Part shown: one piece after another, positions 53,644-62,160 of the stretch
How positions within the stretch are numbered: the first letter of the stretch is position 1
Layout: each line of letters begins with the position of its first letter
Assembly (NCBI RefSeq): GCF_008123425.1
Contig: NZ_VSSS01000037.1
Span: 62,001-126,000, forward strand
Length of the DNA: 64,000 nucleotides
Source of the DNA: Bradyrhizobium rifense
Lineage (GTDB): Bacteria > Pseudomonadota > Alphaproteobacteria > Rhizobiales > Xanthobacteraceae
Direction: 5' to 3'
Program-made: the position numbers and the translations under genes
The notes under the pieces: generated by a model
Seen by the model: the letters and a program-made list of their open reading frames with translations, nothing else
Told to the model about the DNA's origin: nothing
Databases searched by the model: none

Positions 53644-53817
53644 ATGCCCTCGGTACTCGTTATCAGCCACGAGAATATACCCGTCAAGGACGCCAAAAGA
53701 CCCAGACAACAACAAGATGGGCGGGCGGGACGACGTAATCATGGGCGATTCAGCCCGCGAAATCCCGGTGCCAAAATTACAGTCAAGCCTCAAATCAAAA
53801 AGGTGATTTATCTTTGA
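53644..53817 (+). CDS. Small basic protein (57 aa), unknown function
   Basis: ATG 53644 follows TGAGGAGAATAAC, a strong ribosome site. The 57-residue product reads MPSVLVISHENIPVKDAKRP, has a polar Gln/Arg/Gly-rich middle, and ends IKKVIYL. It ends 14 bases before the next start (53832), which has AAGGA spanning its stop, so the two look like an operon leading to the HNH protein. No family recognised. Confidence 0.42.
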   Translation: MPSVLVISHENIPVKDAKRPRQQQDGRAGRRNHGRFSPRNPGAKITVKPQIKKVIYL

Positions 53818-53831
53818 AGGAATCACTCAAC

Positions 53832-54035
53832 ATGCCTGAGGCAATTGGCTGGTTCGAGGTTGATTCACTCGACATCGAGCTGAAAATTGACGGCCGAAGG
53901 TCGGATTGGTCTTTTGTTGCCAAGTTGGGCGAAAAGGGAAGCTTTACGCTCCGGCTCAAGCGTCCAGCTAAAGGCGGCGCAGAACGAACCGCCACCGCTT
54001 CAGAAGGTCCGGGAAGCCGACGTGCAGGCGCTTAA
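53832..54035 (+). CDS. Small protein (67 aa) before the HNH gene
   Basis: Reads MPEAIGWFEVDSLDIELKID, then GRRSDWSFVAKLGEKGSFTL and RLKRPAKGG, a beta-rich pattern; the last 20 residues are of low complexity. AAGGA precedes ATG 53832. It overlaps the likely start of the HNH gene (54022) by a few bases in another frame, so translational coupling, or an old frameshift that split one gene, are both possible. Function unknown. Confidence 0.4.
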   Translation: MPEAIGWFEVDSLDIELKIDGRRSDWSFVAKLGEKGSFTLRLKRPAKGGAERTATASEGPGSRRAGA

Positions 54036-55260
54036 ATTGCGGGGCGAGCAAGTGGCAACGTGCATTTTCTGCGACAATGAACTAACCGAGGGCACCAAGC
54101 CTGAGCATATCCTGCTCAATGCACTTGGAGGACGCAAAACGACCAGGCGCGTCGATTGCTCAATGTGCAATGGGAAATTCGGAAGCACAATCGACAACGA
54201 GGTCGGCAAGCAGGTCGCCGTCCTGCGCAATATGCTCCAGCTCGACTCGGGTACAGGCGGCGAACCGACGATGCTGCGAAAGATCCAGTCCGGCGGCGAC
54301 GTCATCAATCTGATGAATGACGGCACACCCGAGCTAGTTGCGAAACCGTTCTCAATCCGCAAGCTCGAAAACGGAGGTTTCGAGCTTCTGATCACGACCA
54401 AATCAGTCGAGGAAATAGAGCCATACGTTCCGCACATTGCCGCGCAACTTCGCTGTACTGAGGAGCAGGTATTTCAGATCTTGAAATCAACCACCGGCTC
54501 TTACGTCGAACGTCGGCCGGAAACCGTCCATCACGCACTCGGATTTGGAGGACCAATAGCGGTTCGTTCCGCCGCAAAATCGGCCCTGGTGCTATGGGCG
54601 ACTCTCACCGGCAGCGACGAAGTCAAATTGCCGCAATACGACGACGTCCGCCGGTTCATCACGGATGGAGATGAGGCTTTCAACCTGACGCGCGCGCATC
54701 TCGATTCGCGCTATTTGCCGGAAGCGACAGAGCTGGTGCGCCGCTTCGGCAAGTTCTTCAATCTCATTTACGTCCGCAGCAATGAGTCGGGACGCGTCGT
54801 TGCTCATTTTACGCTCTACAACGTTATAAGCTGGCACATCGTCCTGGCCGAAACCGGCGGCACGCCGAACGCGCGCATCGCGCTGGTTTCGAATCCGCTC
54901 GAGCCGGCGGAGTGGTCCGACACGATTGCCGACGAGGTTGAAATCGACTTCGCATGGCTCGACAGCCCCGACTATACCGACGAGCTGAAACGGGCTCGCG
55001 AACGTCTTGAAGGCGCGTTGCGACATCACGTCGAAACGCAACGAGAGCGCGAGTTAAGTCGCATTATCGATGCTGTTTTCACAAAGCGCGGCATTGTCGG
55101 CGAACACGAGCTGTTCAAGGACCCTCGACTTTGGCAGGAGATCATTGCCGAAATCGGGCACCGGTTCGCATTGCATGCGCTCGGCCTACCTTATGTGGAG
55201 ACTGTGTCCGGCGAGGAAATCGCCGCGCGCCTGCGCGCGGTTCGCGATAAAGGCGCATAG
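54022..55260 (+). CDS. HNH-endonuclease-like protein
   Basis: A 412-residue protein with an HNH-type zinc fold at its N-terminus: CIFCDNELTEGTKPEHILLN, then ALGGRKTTRRVDCSMCNGKF (C-x2-C, E-H-I, C-x2-C-N), the pattern of HNH nucleases with two Cys pairs. The remaining 340 residues form an unrecognised helical/strand domain. I place the start at GTG 54022 (GGGAAG seven bases before); TTG 54037 or TTG 53887 are alternatives. It follows two small genes in a likely operon. HNH proteins with long C-terminal domains are often defence or mobile-element functions, but nothing here proves that. Confidence 0.65.
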   Translation: MQALKLRGEQVATCIFCDNELTEGTKPEHILLNALGGRKTTRRVDCSMCNGKFGSTIDNEVGKQVAVLRNMLQLDSGTGGEPTMLRKIQSGGDVINLMNDGTPELVAKPFSIRKLENGGFELLITTKSVEEIEPYVPHIAAQLRCTEEQVFQILKSTTGSYVERRPETVHHALGFGGPIAVRSAAKSALVLWATLTGSDEVKLPQYDDVRRFITDGDEAFNLTRAHLDSRYLPEATELVRRFGKFFNLIYVRSNESGRVVAHFTLYNVISWHIVLAETGGTPNARIALVSNPLEPAEWSDTIADEVEIDFAWLDSPDYTDELKRARERLEGALRHHVETQRERELSRIIDAVFTKRGIVGEHELFKDPRLWQEIIAEIGHRFALHALGLPYVETVSGEEIAARLRAVRDKGA

Positions 55261-55731
55261 GATGTCTTATCGCAACCTGCGTCGTCCTAATTGCGGGTCA
55301 ACGCCGCATCGTGCGGCGTCGCATTGCCATCTGATCATATGCAGTCATGAGGCGGTAGCGACTCATCACGCTTCAATGCGGACCATATTTATTACTGCGG
55401 CAGGCGAGACTACGGCACCAAACAAGTCCATCCACTTAGTGAGAGACCCAGATCATACGGCTTCGAAGCGTGTGGCGGCCACCTAGAGACCAGATGCACG
55501 ACATAAAAGCCGCAACTTTTGATCGTATCGATGTGCGAGCGCGGGGGAGGAGACGAGGATGCTTGCCAAAATCATCCCAAAGTCATCCCAAGATCATGGG
55601 GACTATTGCTGCATCTCTGTTCGCTACGTAGGCGTTCGCCTGGGAAAGTGTCCTCGCGAAAGGTCATTCTGAAATGAAATTCAATATGCCCAATCCTTTC
55701 TATTTCATTCCTTGAACTGTGAGAGCAGACC
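55261..55731. other. Intergenic stretch, nothing recognised
   Basis: About 470 bases between the HNH gene and the zinc-ribbon gene, with no supported frame. Direct words such as CAAAGTCATCCCAAGATCAT near 55579-55598 do not form a clear regulatory repeat. Confidence 0.4.
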
Positions 55732-56433
55732 TTGACACATATCAATTGCCCGAAATGCGACAGTCTCATTTCCGACAAAGCTCAAGTGTGCCCAGTTTGT
55801 CATGCGAACCTTGTCAAGCCGACAAGGCTCAGCCGTCTTCTCGGCTTGCGCGACTATCTGACGTTGCCGGCAGCTCTGACGGCGCTGGTCGTCAGCTTGG
55901 CCGGGTGGGTGAACGACTTTCGGCCTGTTTTGAAACTCGATGATGCAAAGGTCACGGGATATCTGCTTAATCCAGACATTATCAATGTCGGGCTCGATGA
56001 CCGTCCAACCGAACAGCAAGTGAAGAAGGTCACCGAATACATCCAGATACAGCGCGTCATTCTGTTCAATAACGGATACTCACTCGCAAGCGTGCAGAGC
56101 AGTTTTGTCTGCACCGGAGACGAAACTGGCCCCAGCCGGCACCTGTTCACTTTCGTGACCTACGATACCAAACAGCGAATCAAGACCTTCGTCGAGATCA
56201 AGCCCAGCGAGACGGTGGTATTGTCCGGCAAACTCTCGGACGCAAACCTCTACACAAAGGAGGAGCGCGCTTCGGCCGGCCCCAATACATGTACGTTTGG
56301 CTATTACGACAAATTTGGCCTTAAGGGCACTGTGATCGCCATCAAGCCGGCACAAATGCGACCGTTCCTTGAAACGCCATCGGCACCGGCGGATGACGCG
56401 TCCGCCCAAGCGCCTAAGGCGAAATCGCCCTAG
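55732..56433 (+). CDS. Zinc-ribbon membrane protein, unknown function
   Basis: A 233-residue protein starting at TTG 55732. The N-terminus is a zinc ribbon, INCPKCDSLISDKAQVCPVC (C-x2-C...C-x2-C), followed by one membrane helix (YLTLPAALTALVVSLAGWVN, about 42-61) and a C-terminal domain of about 170 residues, probably outside the membrane, with two Cys (FVCTGDE, NTCTFGYYD) that could pair. The end is Ala/Pro/Lys-rich. This zinc ribbon plus helix layout is common in hypothetical bacterial proteins; no function can be assigned. Confidence 0.6.
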   Translation: MTHINCPKCDSLISDKAQVCPVCHANLVKPTRLSRLLGLRDYLTLPAALTALVVSLAGWVNDFRPVLKLDDAKVTGYLLNPDIINVGLDDRPTEQQVKKVTEYIQIQRVILFNNGYSLASVQSSFVCTGDETGPSRHLFTFVTYDTKQRIKTFVEIKPSETVVLSGKLSDANLYTKEERASAGPNTCTFGYYDKFGLKGTVIAIKPAQMRPFLETPSAPADDASAQAPKAKSP

Positions 56434-56974
56434 ATTTGAACAAGCCTGCTTTCGGTCGTTAGAAGCTCCGTACGCCGCTGCTGCGATCATCCCTTCGTGC
56501 TCGGCCTGCAAGAGGCCATCGTCGTTTCCTATAATCGCGCTTAACCTCACAAGGGCGATGAACATCGTCGGCAAACCGGGCCTGATTGCAGCCATCCGCG
56601 CTAGTTGAAGGCGGCGAAGTGCGCCAAAGGCGACGCCGCGCGTCGCTTAACCACCTTGGCCGGCTACTTAGACGCTCCGAAGCGAAAACATTGGCGGCCT
56701 GGAACGATTGTCGACCACGGCCGCCTCTGAGCTATCCGTTTCCACACAACCAAGACCCATTGCGGAAGTGGTCGGCTTTAAGGAGGAGCGCCCTAAACCT
56801 TCGTATTGTTCCGTCACCCATCTAGATGCCGGACGATTACCTACGTTCAATTGAGCTGCTGATCGTGATCGTCTTAGGCTGCATGCGTTGGAAACGCGCA
56901 CAGGCTCATCAAGTGCGATCGTGAAAAAAGGAATGATCGACGAACAGCTGCGATGAAGCCAAGAGGAGACTACA
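56434..56974. other. Intergenic stretch before a small-gene operon
   Basis: About 540 bases with no supported gene on either strand. The promoter for the four small genes that follow should be near its right end; no -24/-12 motif was seen. Confidence 0.4.
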
Positions 56975-57196
56975 ATGCCGAACTGCTCCGAAAATCTTAG
57001 ATCTGGCAGTGTCGCGCGATGCGCAGTTTGTGATGGCAAGTTTGGTCTCGTCCGGCACAACTCGTGGCGAACGCCTCTTTGTTCCAAGAAGTGCGTCGAT
57101 CGCTTCAGAGCTTGCAGGGAAAGTGACCGCAATTGGGTGGGCTGGCTCCAGATCACCTTCAACCAGCTGCCAGAGAACCGCGCGAGGGCTTTGTGA
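56975..57196 (+). CDS. Small zinc-finger-like protein (73 aa)
   Basis: ATG 56975 follows AGAGGAGAC. The protein reads ARCAVCDGKFGLVRHNSWRT, then PLCSKKCVDRFRACRESDRN, with C-x2-C and C-x3-C pairs about 20 residues apart, a treble-clef or TRASH-like metal site. Similar short proteins are common in Bradyrhizobium. Its stop overlaps the next start by one base (TGATG), so it leads a coupled series of small genes. Function unknown; nucleic-acid or metal binding is possible. Confidence 0.6.
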   Translation: MPNCSENLRSGSVARCAVCDGKFGLVRHNSWRTPLCSKKCVDRFRACRESDRNWVGWLQITFNQLPENRARAL

Positions 57197-57408
57197 TGGT
57201 CCAGATCTCACTGCGAGGCAAGGCATATTTGGAGACAGCACGGACTTTGTTCCGCGCAGCCCAAACCAAGACCGACTCAGCGATTGCGGGTCAGCTGAAG
57301 GCCCTTGCCGACGACTACGAGCGGCGTGCTGAGAAAGCTTGGCATGTTGATGCGGCCAAGGCATTCGCCCGATCGGCTGCTACCGCTGAACGCGAATTGC
57401 GTGCATGA
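57196..57408 (+). CDS. Small helical protein (70 aa), unknown function
   Basis: Starts at ATG 57196 within the upstream stop (TGATG). Reads MVQISLRGKAYLETARTLFR, then AIAGQLKALADDYERRAEKA and AFARSAATAERELRA; almost all helix. Related short proteins occur in Bradyrhizobium genomes, always without assigned function. The stop overlaps the next start (ATGA). Coupling suggests that it is made in fixed ratio with its neighbours. Confidence 0.6.
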   Translation: MVQISLRGKAYLETARTLFRAAQTKTDSAIAGQLKALADDYERRAEKAWHVDAAKAFARSAATAERELRA

Positions 57409-57653
57409 CCGGGTGGGCAGCTTCAAACATGTTCCCCGAATTCTGTACCATTGAAGCGCTGAACCTGCGCCCCGGCTCCAAGGAGCTGGAGGCATTCAAC
57501 GTCGAGCGTGTGCGCGGCTACCTCGAGTGTAATCTCGGCTGCAAGAAGAAGGAAGTGATCCACGCGCTAGGCCTGCATCCGCGCACGGTGGCCAAAGCCA
57601 TCAAGATCATCCGGGCAAATGCCCATCGCAGCGATGGGGCTCTCCAGTCGTGA
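57405..57653 (+). CDS. Small helix-turn-helix-like protein (82 aa)
   Basis: Starts at ATG 57405 (ATGA overlap) or at ATG 57429. Reads LRPGSKELEAFNVERVRGYL, then CNLGCKKKEVIHALGLHPRT and VAKAIKIIRAN, where KKEVIHALGLHPRTVAKAIK looks like a helix-turn-helix. It is a probable small DNA-binding protein. It ends by overlapping the next start (GTGA). No target is known. Confidence 0.55.
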   Translation: MTGWAASNMFPEFCTIEALNLRPGSKELEAFNVERVRGYLECNLGCKKKEVIHALGLHPRTVAKAIKIIRANAHRSDGALQS

Positions 57654-58246
57654 TCAAGATCATCGCTGTGCTCTGCGGTCTCTCCTCTCCGGCAAATTGC
57701 CACGAGCAGGCCGTGACCACCTCGGACTTCGCCGACGTCTCGATGCAGTCCTGTCTGATGGGTGCGCCGCAGCTCGCCGAGTGGATGAAGCTTCATCCGG
57801 CAGAACGCCCGGCGGGCTGGCGCTGCGTGATCAGCTTGACATGCGGTGGCAGAAAAAATTGCAGTTCTGGCGCTGCTGCTCGAGAAGTGCTCCCAGTTTC
57901 GTCAGAGAGTTCGCCCCAGGTACAGCAGCCCTCATGTCGAGAACAAAGCGCTCTGGCTTCGGCACAAACTACCAGTGGGCTGCCAATCCGCCTTCAAATC
58001 GTTGGCCGCTTTCGTGATGAGGCCAACGCTGGTCCGTATCGCACGCATCTGAAGGAAGCCAGACCTTGGGCCACCAGCGGCCAAGTGTTAGAGCAAGAGC
58101 GGTCTGAAACTGTCGATTGTGGGCACCGTCTGATCGATACCGGTCTCGACACGCGACATACCGCTCATCCAGGTCTGCGTCATGATCTTTTGCTCGGTCT
58201 ATCTCTTCCTTGGGTTGCTGGTCTATATCGCCGGGATCCCATCTGA
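57650..58246 (+). CDS. Secreted small protein, 3' part probably frameshifted
   Basis: GTG 57650 overlaps the upstream stop. The first 63 residues look real: MIKIIAVLCGLSSPANCHEQ, then a Cys-containing segment SMQSCLMGAPQLAEWMKLHP and AGWRCVISL, with a short hydrophobic start like a secretion signal and two Cys that could pair. After about 57840 the frame turns into low-complexity Ser/Arg-rich sequence, while another frame (57846-58052) becomes more protein-like, so the gene was probably shorter or has been frameshifted. Function unknown. Confidence 0.4.
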   Translation: MIKIIAVLCGLSSPANCHEQAVTTSDFADVSMQSCLMGAPQLAEWMKLHPAERPAGWRCVISLTCGGRKNCSSGAAAREVLPVSSESSPQVQQPSCREQSALASAQTTSGLPIRLQIVGRFRDEANAGPYRTHLKEARPWATSGQVLEQERSETVDCGHRLIDTGLDTRHTAHPGLRHDLLLGLSLPWVAGLYRRDPI

Positions 58247-58718
58247 CCCGAGGCGCGGTCATCATTGAAACTGATCAGACCATTGCTGCAGTCGAAGCGC
58301 TCGCCCCGGTCGCACCGGGGGCGGTCCGCTCGCAGGCACGAATCGGCGCTAGCATCGTTGCCGCCTGATGGCGATCACACGTCCCGTACATCGCCCCTCA
58401 CAACATCGGCGCGCCGGTCGACAATGACTGTTCGCGCGCTTGTGCTCGGCGCTGCCGCTCGGCAGCAATTACCTCGGCCGCGCGTCCTCAGCCGCATCGT
58501 TGTCGGCGCGCACTCTCAATCGGGATCCTGCGGCGGCAACTTTCCTTGCCATCCTGATGGGCGGCACACTCGGCATGCTGAACGCTTTTGGTGCCGTCGA
58601 ACGAACGCGGCGGCGTCGCTCTACTCAAATCGAAGAGATCAACCGCTCGGAACGGGATTCTGAGCAGGCCGGGAGCCCATGCGTGTGACGCAACTTCAGC
58701 TCCTCACCCCCTGGAAGA
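58247..58718. other. Stretch with short eroded frames only
   Basis: About 470 bases before the convergent pabA gene. Pieces such as ETDQTIAAVEALAPVAPGAV (plus strand, from 58266) and TFLAILMGGTLGMLNAFGAV (about 58538-58600) suggest eroded coding DNA, but no gene can be named. Confidence 0.3.
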
Positions 58719-59288
58719 CTATATGAGTCGCAAGAAGTTGAGCAGCAGCACGTGCCCTTGTTGGGTAAGTATCGATTCAGGGTGGAACTGCACACCAATA
58801 GTTGGGTGATATCGATGTGCGAGGGCCATGACCTCGCCTTCCTCCGAACGCGCTGTCACCGTGAGATGCGACGCGCATGACTCATCGACCTCGACAACGA
58901 GAGAATGGTAGCGCCCGACGCGAAGTGGGGACGGGAGTTCCTTGAATAGCCCTCGGCTATCATGAGTTACGTAGGAGGATCGACCATGCATAGGGCGACG
59001 TGCACGCGCCACTCGAGCGCCGAAAACGCTCCCAATGCATTGGTGACCGAGGCAGATGCCTAAAATAGGGACTTGACCCGAAAGTTCGCGGACGACGGCG
59101 GTGGATATTCCGGCCTCAGCTGGACCGCAGGGACCGGGCGAGATAACTACTGCGCGTGGCTTGAGGCCAACAAGATCGCTAACGCCGACCACGTCGTTCC
59201 GGATCACTTCCGTTGCTTCACCAAGCTTGCGGAAATAGCGGGCAATGTTGAAGACGAAGGAGTCGTAGTTGTCGATGATGACAATCAA
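58719..59288 (-). CDS. pabA: Aminodeoxychorismate synthase, glutamine amidotransferase subunit
   Basis: Class I glutamine amidotransferase that supplies ammonia to PabB. The 189-residue protein has the oxyanion block ISPGPCGPAEAGIS, the nucleophile Cys in ILGICLGHQCIGSVFG, and the His/Glu pair in GVQFHPESILT. It could equally serve anthranilate synthase (TrpG); the neighbouring PabB-type partner decides for PabA. Its ATG (59288) overlaps the pabB stop (ATGA), so the two subunits are made together. Confidence 0.88.
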   Translation of the reverse strand: MIVIIDNYDSFVFNIARYFRKLGEATEVIRNDVVGVSDLVGLKPRAVVISPGPCGPAEAGISTAVVRELSGQVPILGICLGHQCIGSVFGARVARARRPMHGRSSYVTHDSRGLFKELPSPLRVGRYHSLVVEVDESCASHLTVTARSEEGEVMALAHRYHPTIGVQFHPESILTQQGHVLLLNFLRLI

Positions 59289-60766
59289 GATGCACCGGAT
59301 GTTTCAGCACGAAACGCGTCAAAGATTCGCTCCGCCTTGCCGAGCATCTCTTCGTATTCGGCCTCTGGATCCGACATCGCCGTCACGCCGCCACCCGCAT
59401 GAAACACGGCCAGATCGTCGTCGATCGTGACAGTGCGGATCGCGATATTCGTGTCCATGTGCCCGTTGAAGTTGATAAAGCCAATCGCCCCGCAATAGAC
59501 GTATCGCGCCGCCCGCTCGATTTCCGCAATGATTTCCATCGATCGCACCTTTGGCGCCCCTGTAATGGAGCCTCCGGGAAAGCAAGCTCGAAGCAGGGTA
59601 ATAGCGTCTTGGTCGTCTGCAAGTTCACCCGTAACGATCGATACGAGGTGGTGCACTGAGGCGTAGGATTCGAGGCCGCACAGCACTGGAACGTCGATCG
59701 AATGCGGAGTGCAAACGCGCGACAGATCGTTGCGCATGAGGTCGACGATCATAGTATTCTCGGCACGGTCCTTTTCGGACGTGACTAGGATTTCAGCGCG
59801 ACGCTGGTCTTCCTTGGAATCAGCAGAACGCGCGATCGTGCCTTTGATGGGGCGCGTTTCGATCTGTCGTCCGTCGAGCCTCAGGAATCGTTCCGGCGAG
59901 CTCGATGCAATGGTGAGCTTGCCGTAGCGCAGGAGGGCCGCAAAGGGAGCCGGGTTCAACGACCGCAGCTGGCAGTAGAAGGCAAGAGGATCAAATGAGG
60001 TCGACAGGCGGGCGCTGAAGCGCTGCGCAATGTTAGCCTGGAAGACCTCTCCAGCCAGAATCAAGTCGATGACGCGCTGTACCGCCGCAATGTAGCCCTC
60101 ACGGCTGAAGTTCGAATGCCATGCGGCAGTTCGGCCGGGGAAGTCGTTCCACGACGTCTTTGGGCCCGCAAGCAATGCTGCTGCAAACTCGTCGGCTCGA
60201 CAGCGTGCGCGCTCGGCGCGACGTGCGGGATCCTGCTCCGGCCATCCGGTAGAAACGATCCAGCATCTGTCGTCACGGTGGTCGAAGCTGATGACCACGT
60301 CATAGAAATGCAGGATGGATTGCGGCAAACGCTGACCGGGAATTGCCGGCGCCGGCAATCGCTCCAGAGTCCTGTTCAGATCGTAACCAAAGAACCCGGC
60401 CGCACCTCCTTGGAACGGCGGGAGATCGGGGCGATGCTCTTGCGGATACTTGGCGAGCAGGGTGCGAAGGACTTCCCATGGATCGCCCTCGAGAGCCTCT
60501 CCGTTGCAACTCGCCTGTCCGTTCGCGACCATGTAGGTGCTAAAGGGGTCGCAGGTCAGAAATGAGTAGCGCCCGAGCAACTCATGCCTTGCTGCGCTAT
60601 CGAGAAACGTAAGGTGCGGTCGATGCGCGAGACATCGCATCGCTGTGACAGGCCCAATCCACGGTAACTCGCGGACGTGCATCGGCCAGTCAGTCACCGA
60701 GGACTGCCGTGCTGGGAGACGCGCTCCGATTGTGATCCTTACCCCAACGAGAGCGACGCTCGCCAA
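59285..60766 (-). CDS. pabB: Aminodeoxychorismate synthase component I
   Basis: Converts chorismate and ammonia to 4-amino-4-deoxychorismate for folate (p-aminobenzoate). The protein (up to 493 residues) has the chorismate-binding domain with RPIKGTIAR, where Lys in PIKGT marks PabB (TrpE has Ala), then DRAENTMIVDLMRNDLSRVC, GGSITGAPKVRSMEII and GFINFNGHMDTNIAIRT. The start is uncertain: TTG 60766 gives the longest form, ATG 60682 (MHVRELPWIG) is also possible, and neither has a clear ribosome site. It overlaps pabA by four bases. A PabAB pair inside a symbiosis island is probably a second copy. Confidence 0.86.
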   Translation of the reverse strand: MASVALVGVRITIGARLPARQSSVTDWPMHVRELPWIGPVTAMRCLAHRPHLTFLDSAARHELLGRYSFLTCDPFSTYMVANGQASCNGEALEGDPWEVLRTLLAKYPQEHRPDLPPFQGGAAGFFGYDLNRTLERLPAPAIPGQRLPQSILHFYDVVISFDHRDDRCWIVSTGWPEQDPARRAERARCRADEFAAALLAGPKTSWNDFPGRTAAWHSNFSREGYIAAVQRVIDLILAGEVFQANIAQRFSARLSTSFDPLAFYCQLRSLNPAPFAALLRYGKLTIASSSPERFLRLDGRQIETRPIKGTIARSADSKEDQRRAEILVTSEKDRAENTMIVDLMRNDLSRVCTPHSIDVPVLCGLESYASVHHLVSIVTGELADDQDAITLLRACFPGGSITGAPKVRSMEIIAEIERAARYVYCGAIGFINFNGHMDTNIAIRTVTIDDDLAVFHAGGGVTAMSDPEAEYEEMLGKAERIFDAFRAETSGAS

Positions 60767-60798
60767 GGACCCGCAAGCTCTTGAATTCGATTTTCAGG

Positions 60799-61158
60799 TT
60801 AACCCCCGCCAGTGGACGCGGTGGGCCGAGTAACTTGGCTTATCACTGTCGTTGAGGCGAAACGCGCATCCGTTGATAGATTGTAGTCAGCTGCGAACCG
60901 CAGCTCCCGGAGTGGTCGTACCCGCCTGATCGCTTCCTGGTATAGCTCATGCGCTTTGTAGGCTGCGAGTTCCGTCTCGTTATCGAACTCACCATAGACC
61001 ACGACGTCGATATCGTTGTCGAGCTGGTCGGTCTTGCGATTGCGAGCAACCTCGAGCCGGCGTGCATGTGGGATATTGGTGAGAACCGACAGGCCTTCGA
61101 TGATTTGGTCGATGTCGGCCTTATCTTTGGCGGTGAATAGAACGATGTGACGAATCAT
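60799..61158 (-). CDS. Dabb (A/B-barrel) domain protein
   Basis: Stress-responsive A/B-barrel family protein. From ATG 61158 it reads MIRHIVLFTAKDKADIDQII, then VARNRKTDQLDNDIDVVVYG and EFDNETELAAYKAHELYQEA. MIRHIVLF and the ...Y..H..HQ-like stretch are the marks of the family, here with ELYQ. The open frame starts at 61194, but ATG 61158 fits the family N-terminus. Members are ligand-binding proteins or unusual enzymes; the role here is unknown. It lies between pabB and bioR on the same strand. Confidence 0.75.
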   Translation of the reverse strand: MIRHIVLFTAKDKADIDQIIEGLSVLTNIPHARRLEVARNRKTDQLDNDIDVVVYGEFDNETELAAYKAHELYQEAIRRVRPLRELRFAADYNLSTDARFASTTVISQVTRPTASTGGG

Positions 61159-61314
61159 GGATGGCCGTTGGGTGATTACGGAAGTAGATCGCATAACTAT
61201 CTTGGGATCGACCCCGCTGCAACGCTGTCGTCGCAGGTTATGTCGCTCGGCAAGTCGGTCGGTCGTTTGACAGACTCGCGATGGCTTGCTGTCTGCAGCT
61301 GACCTCGCCAGATC

Positions 61315-61959
61315 TCATTCCTGGTCAGGCGCGGGAAGGGCAAGGTGCTCAATCGTTTGAATGTGGCGCGCGAGCAGATTACAGGCTTGATCGACGTTGC
61401 GTGCGCGCAGTGCCCGCAGAATCAGGCGGTGATCCTGATTGGACCGCGGTTGCCAGCCTGCACTGCGCGCCGTTGCAAACACCGATCGCGAATTTGCAAG
61501 CTGTAGTCCATCGAGGCTCGCGAGCAGGCGCGGCATCGCGCAGGGCGCCACCAGCGCGTGGTGAAAGGCGCGGTTGGCCGTCTCAACCTCCTGAATGGTC
61601 TGGGCATTGTCTGCTTCAATCAGGGAGAGCTCGATCCGTGCCAAATGGGCGGATGTGAGCTTTGAAGCCGCATTGCGCAACGCGACCACTTCGAGCGCAG
61701 CACGCATCTCGGCGATCTCCTTCACTGAATTGGTGTCGAGCGGGGCAACCCGCACACCGCGACGGCGCACAGCGACGACAAGATGTCGGGCCTCCAGTTG
61801 CCGAAAAGCCTCGCGCACCGGGACGTGGCTGGAATTGAATTCCCGCGCGACATGATCCTGCCGGAGCTTGACGTCTGGCTGCAGCGCGCCGCTGATGATG
61901 CGCTCACCGATTGACTCCGCAATGCGCACCGCAATCGTCGTGTTCTCGTCAGTCATCAT
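61315..61959 (-). CDS. bioR: BioR, GntR-family biotin regulator
   Basis: GntR/FadR-type repressor of biotin genes in alphaproteobacteria. The 214-residue protein has the winged helix at the N-terminus (RIAESIGERIISGALQPDVK, then REFNSSHVPVREAFRQLEAR) and a C-terminal all-helical FCD-like domain with NRAFHHALVAPCAMPRLLAS and DHRLILRALRARNVDQACNL. It is divergent from bioB, and BioR-type boxes lie next to both starts, so it probably controls itself and bioB. Start ATG 61959 or the adjacent ATG 61956. Confidence 0.88.
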   Translation of the reverse strand: MMTDENTTIAVRIAESIGERIISGALQPDVKLRQDHVAREFNSSHVPVREAFRQLEARHLVVAVRRRGVRVAPLDTNSVKEIAEMRAALEVVALRNAASKLTSAHLARIELSLIEADNAQTIQEVETANRAFHHALVAPCAMPRLLASLDGLQLANSRSVFATARSAGWQPRSNQDHRLILRALRARNVDQACNLLARHIQTIEHLALPAPDQE

Positions 61960-61962
61960 AGA

Positions 61963-61972
61963 TTATCTATCA
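61963..61972. promoter_or_regulatory. BioR-box-like site at bioR
   Basis: TTATCTATCA, directly upstream of the bioR start, is one base from TTATCTATAA. Placed to repress bioR itself. Confidence 0.5.
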
Positions 61973-62114
61973 TTGCCGACCTCGAAGATCGGCATAAGCC
62001 CCACTTGTTCTGCAGGATTTCTGCAATGCCTGCAGACTTTCGCGGTCTTTGAGCTCGGCATACGGTTATGTTTCATGTTTGGAGAGGCAAAGCAGGCAGG
62101 AACGGGCGGCCACA

Positions 62115-62124
62115 TTATAGATAA
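62115..62124. promoter_or_regulatory. BioR box upstream of bioB
   Basis: TTATAGATAA is an exact BioR operator (the established consensus is close to TTATMKATAA), 37 bases before the bioB start. Confidence 0.8.
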
Positions 62125-62133
62125 TCGCCCGGA

Positions 62134-62146
62134 TTATCTATTATAA
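62134..62146. promoter_or_regulatory. Second BioR-like box at bioB
   Basis: TTATCTATTATAA lies 19 bases after the start of the first box, about two helical turns, just before the bioB ribosome site (AAGGAAGG). A bound repressor would cover the ribosome-site region. Confidence 0.6.
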
Positions 62147-62160
62147 GGAAGGCGAGACTT

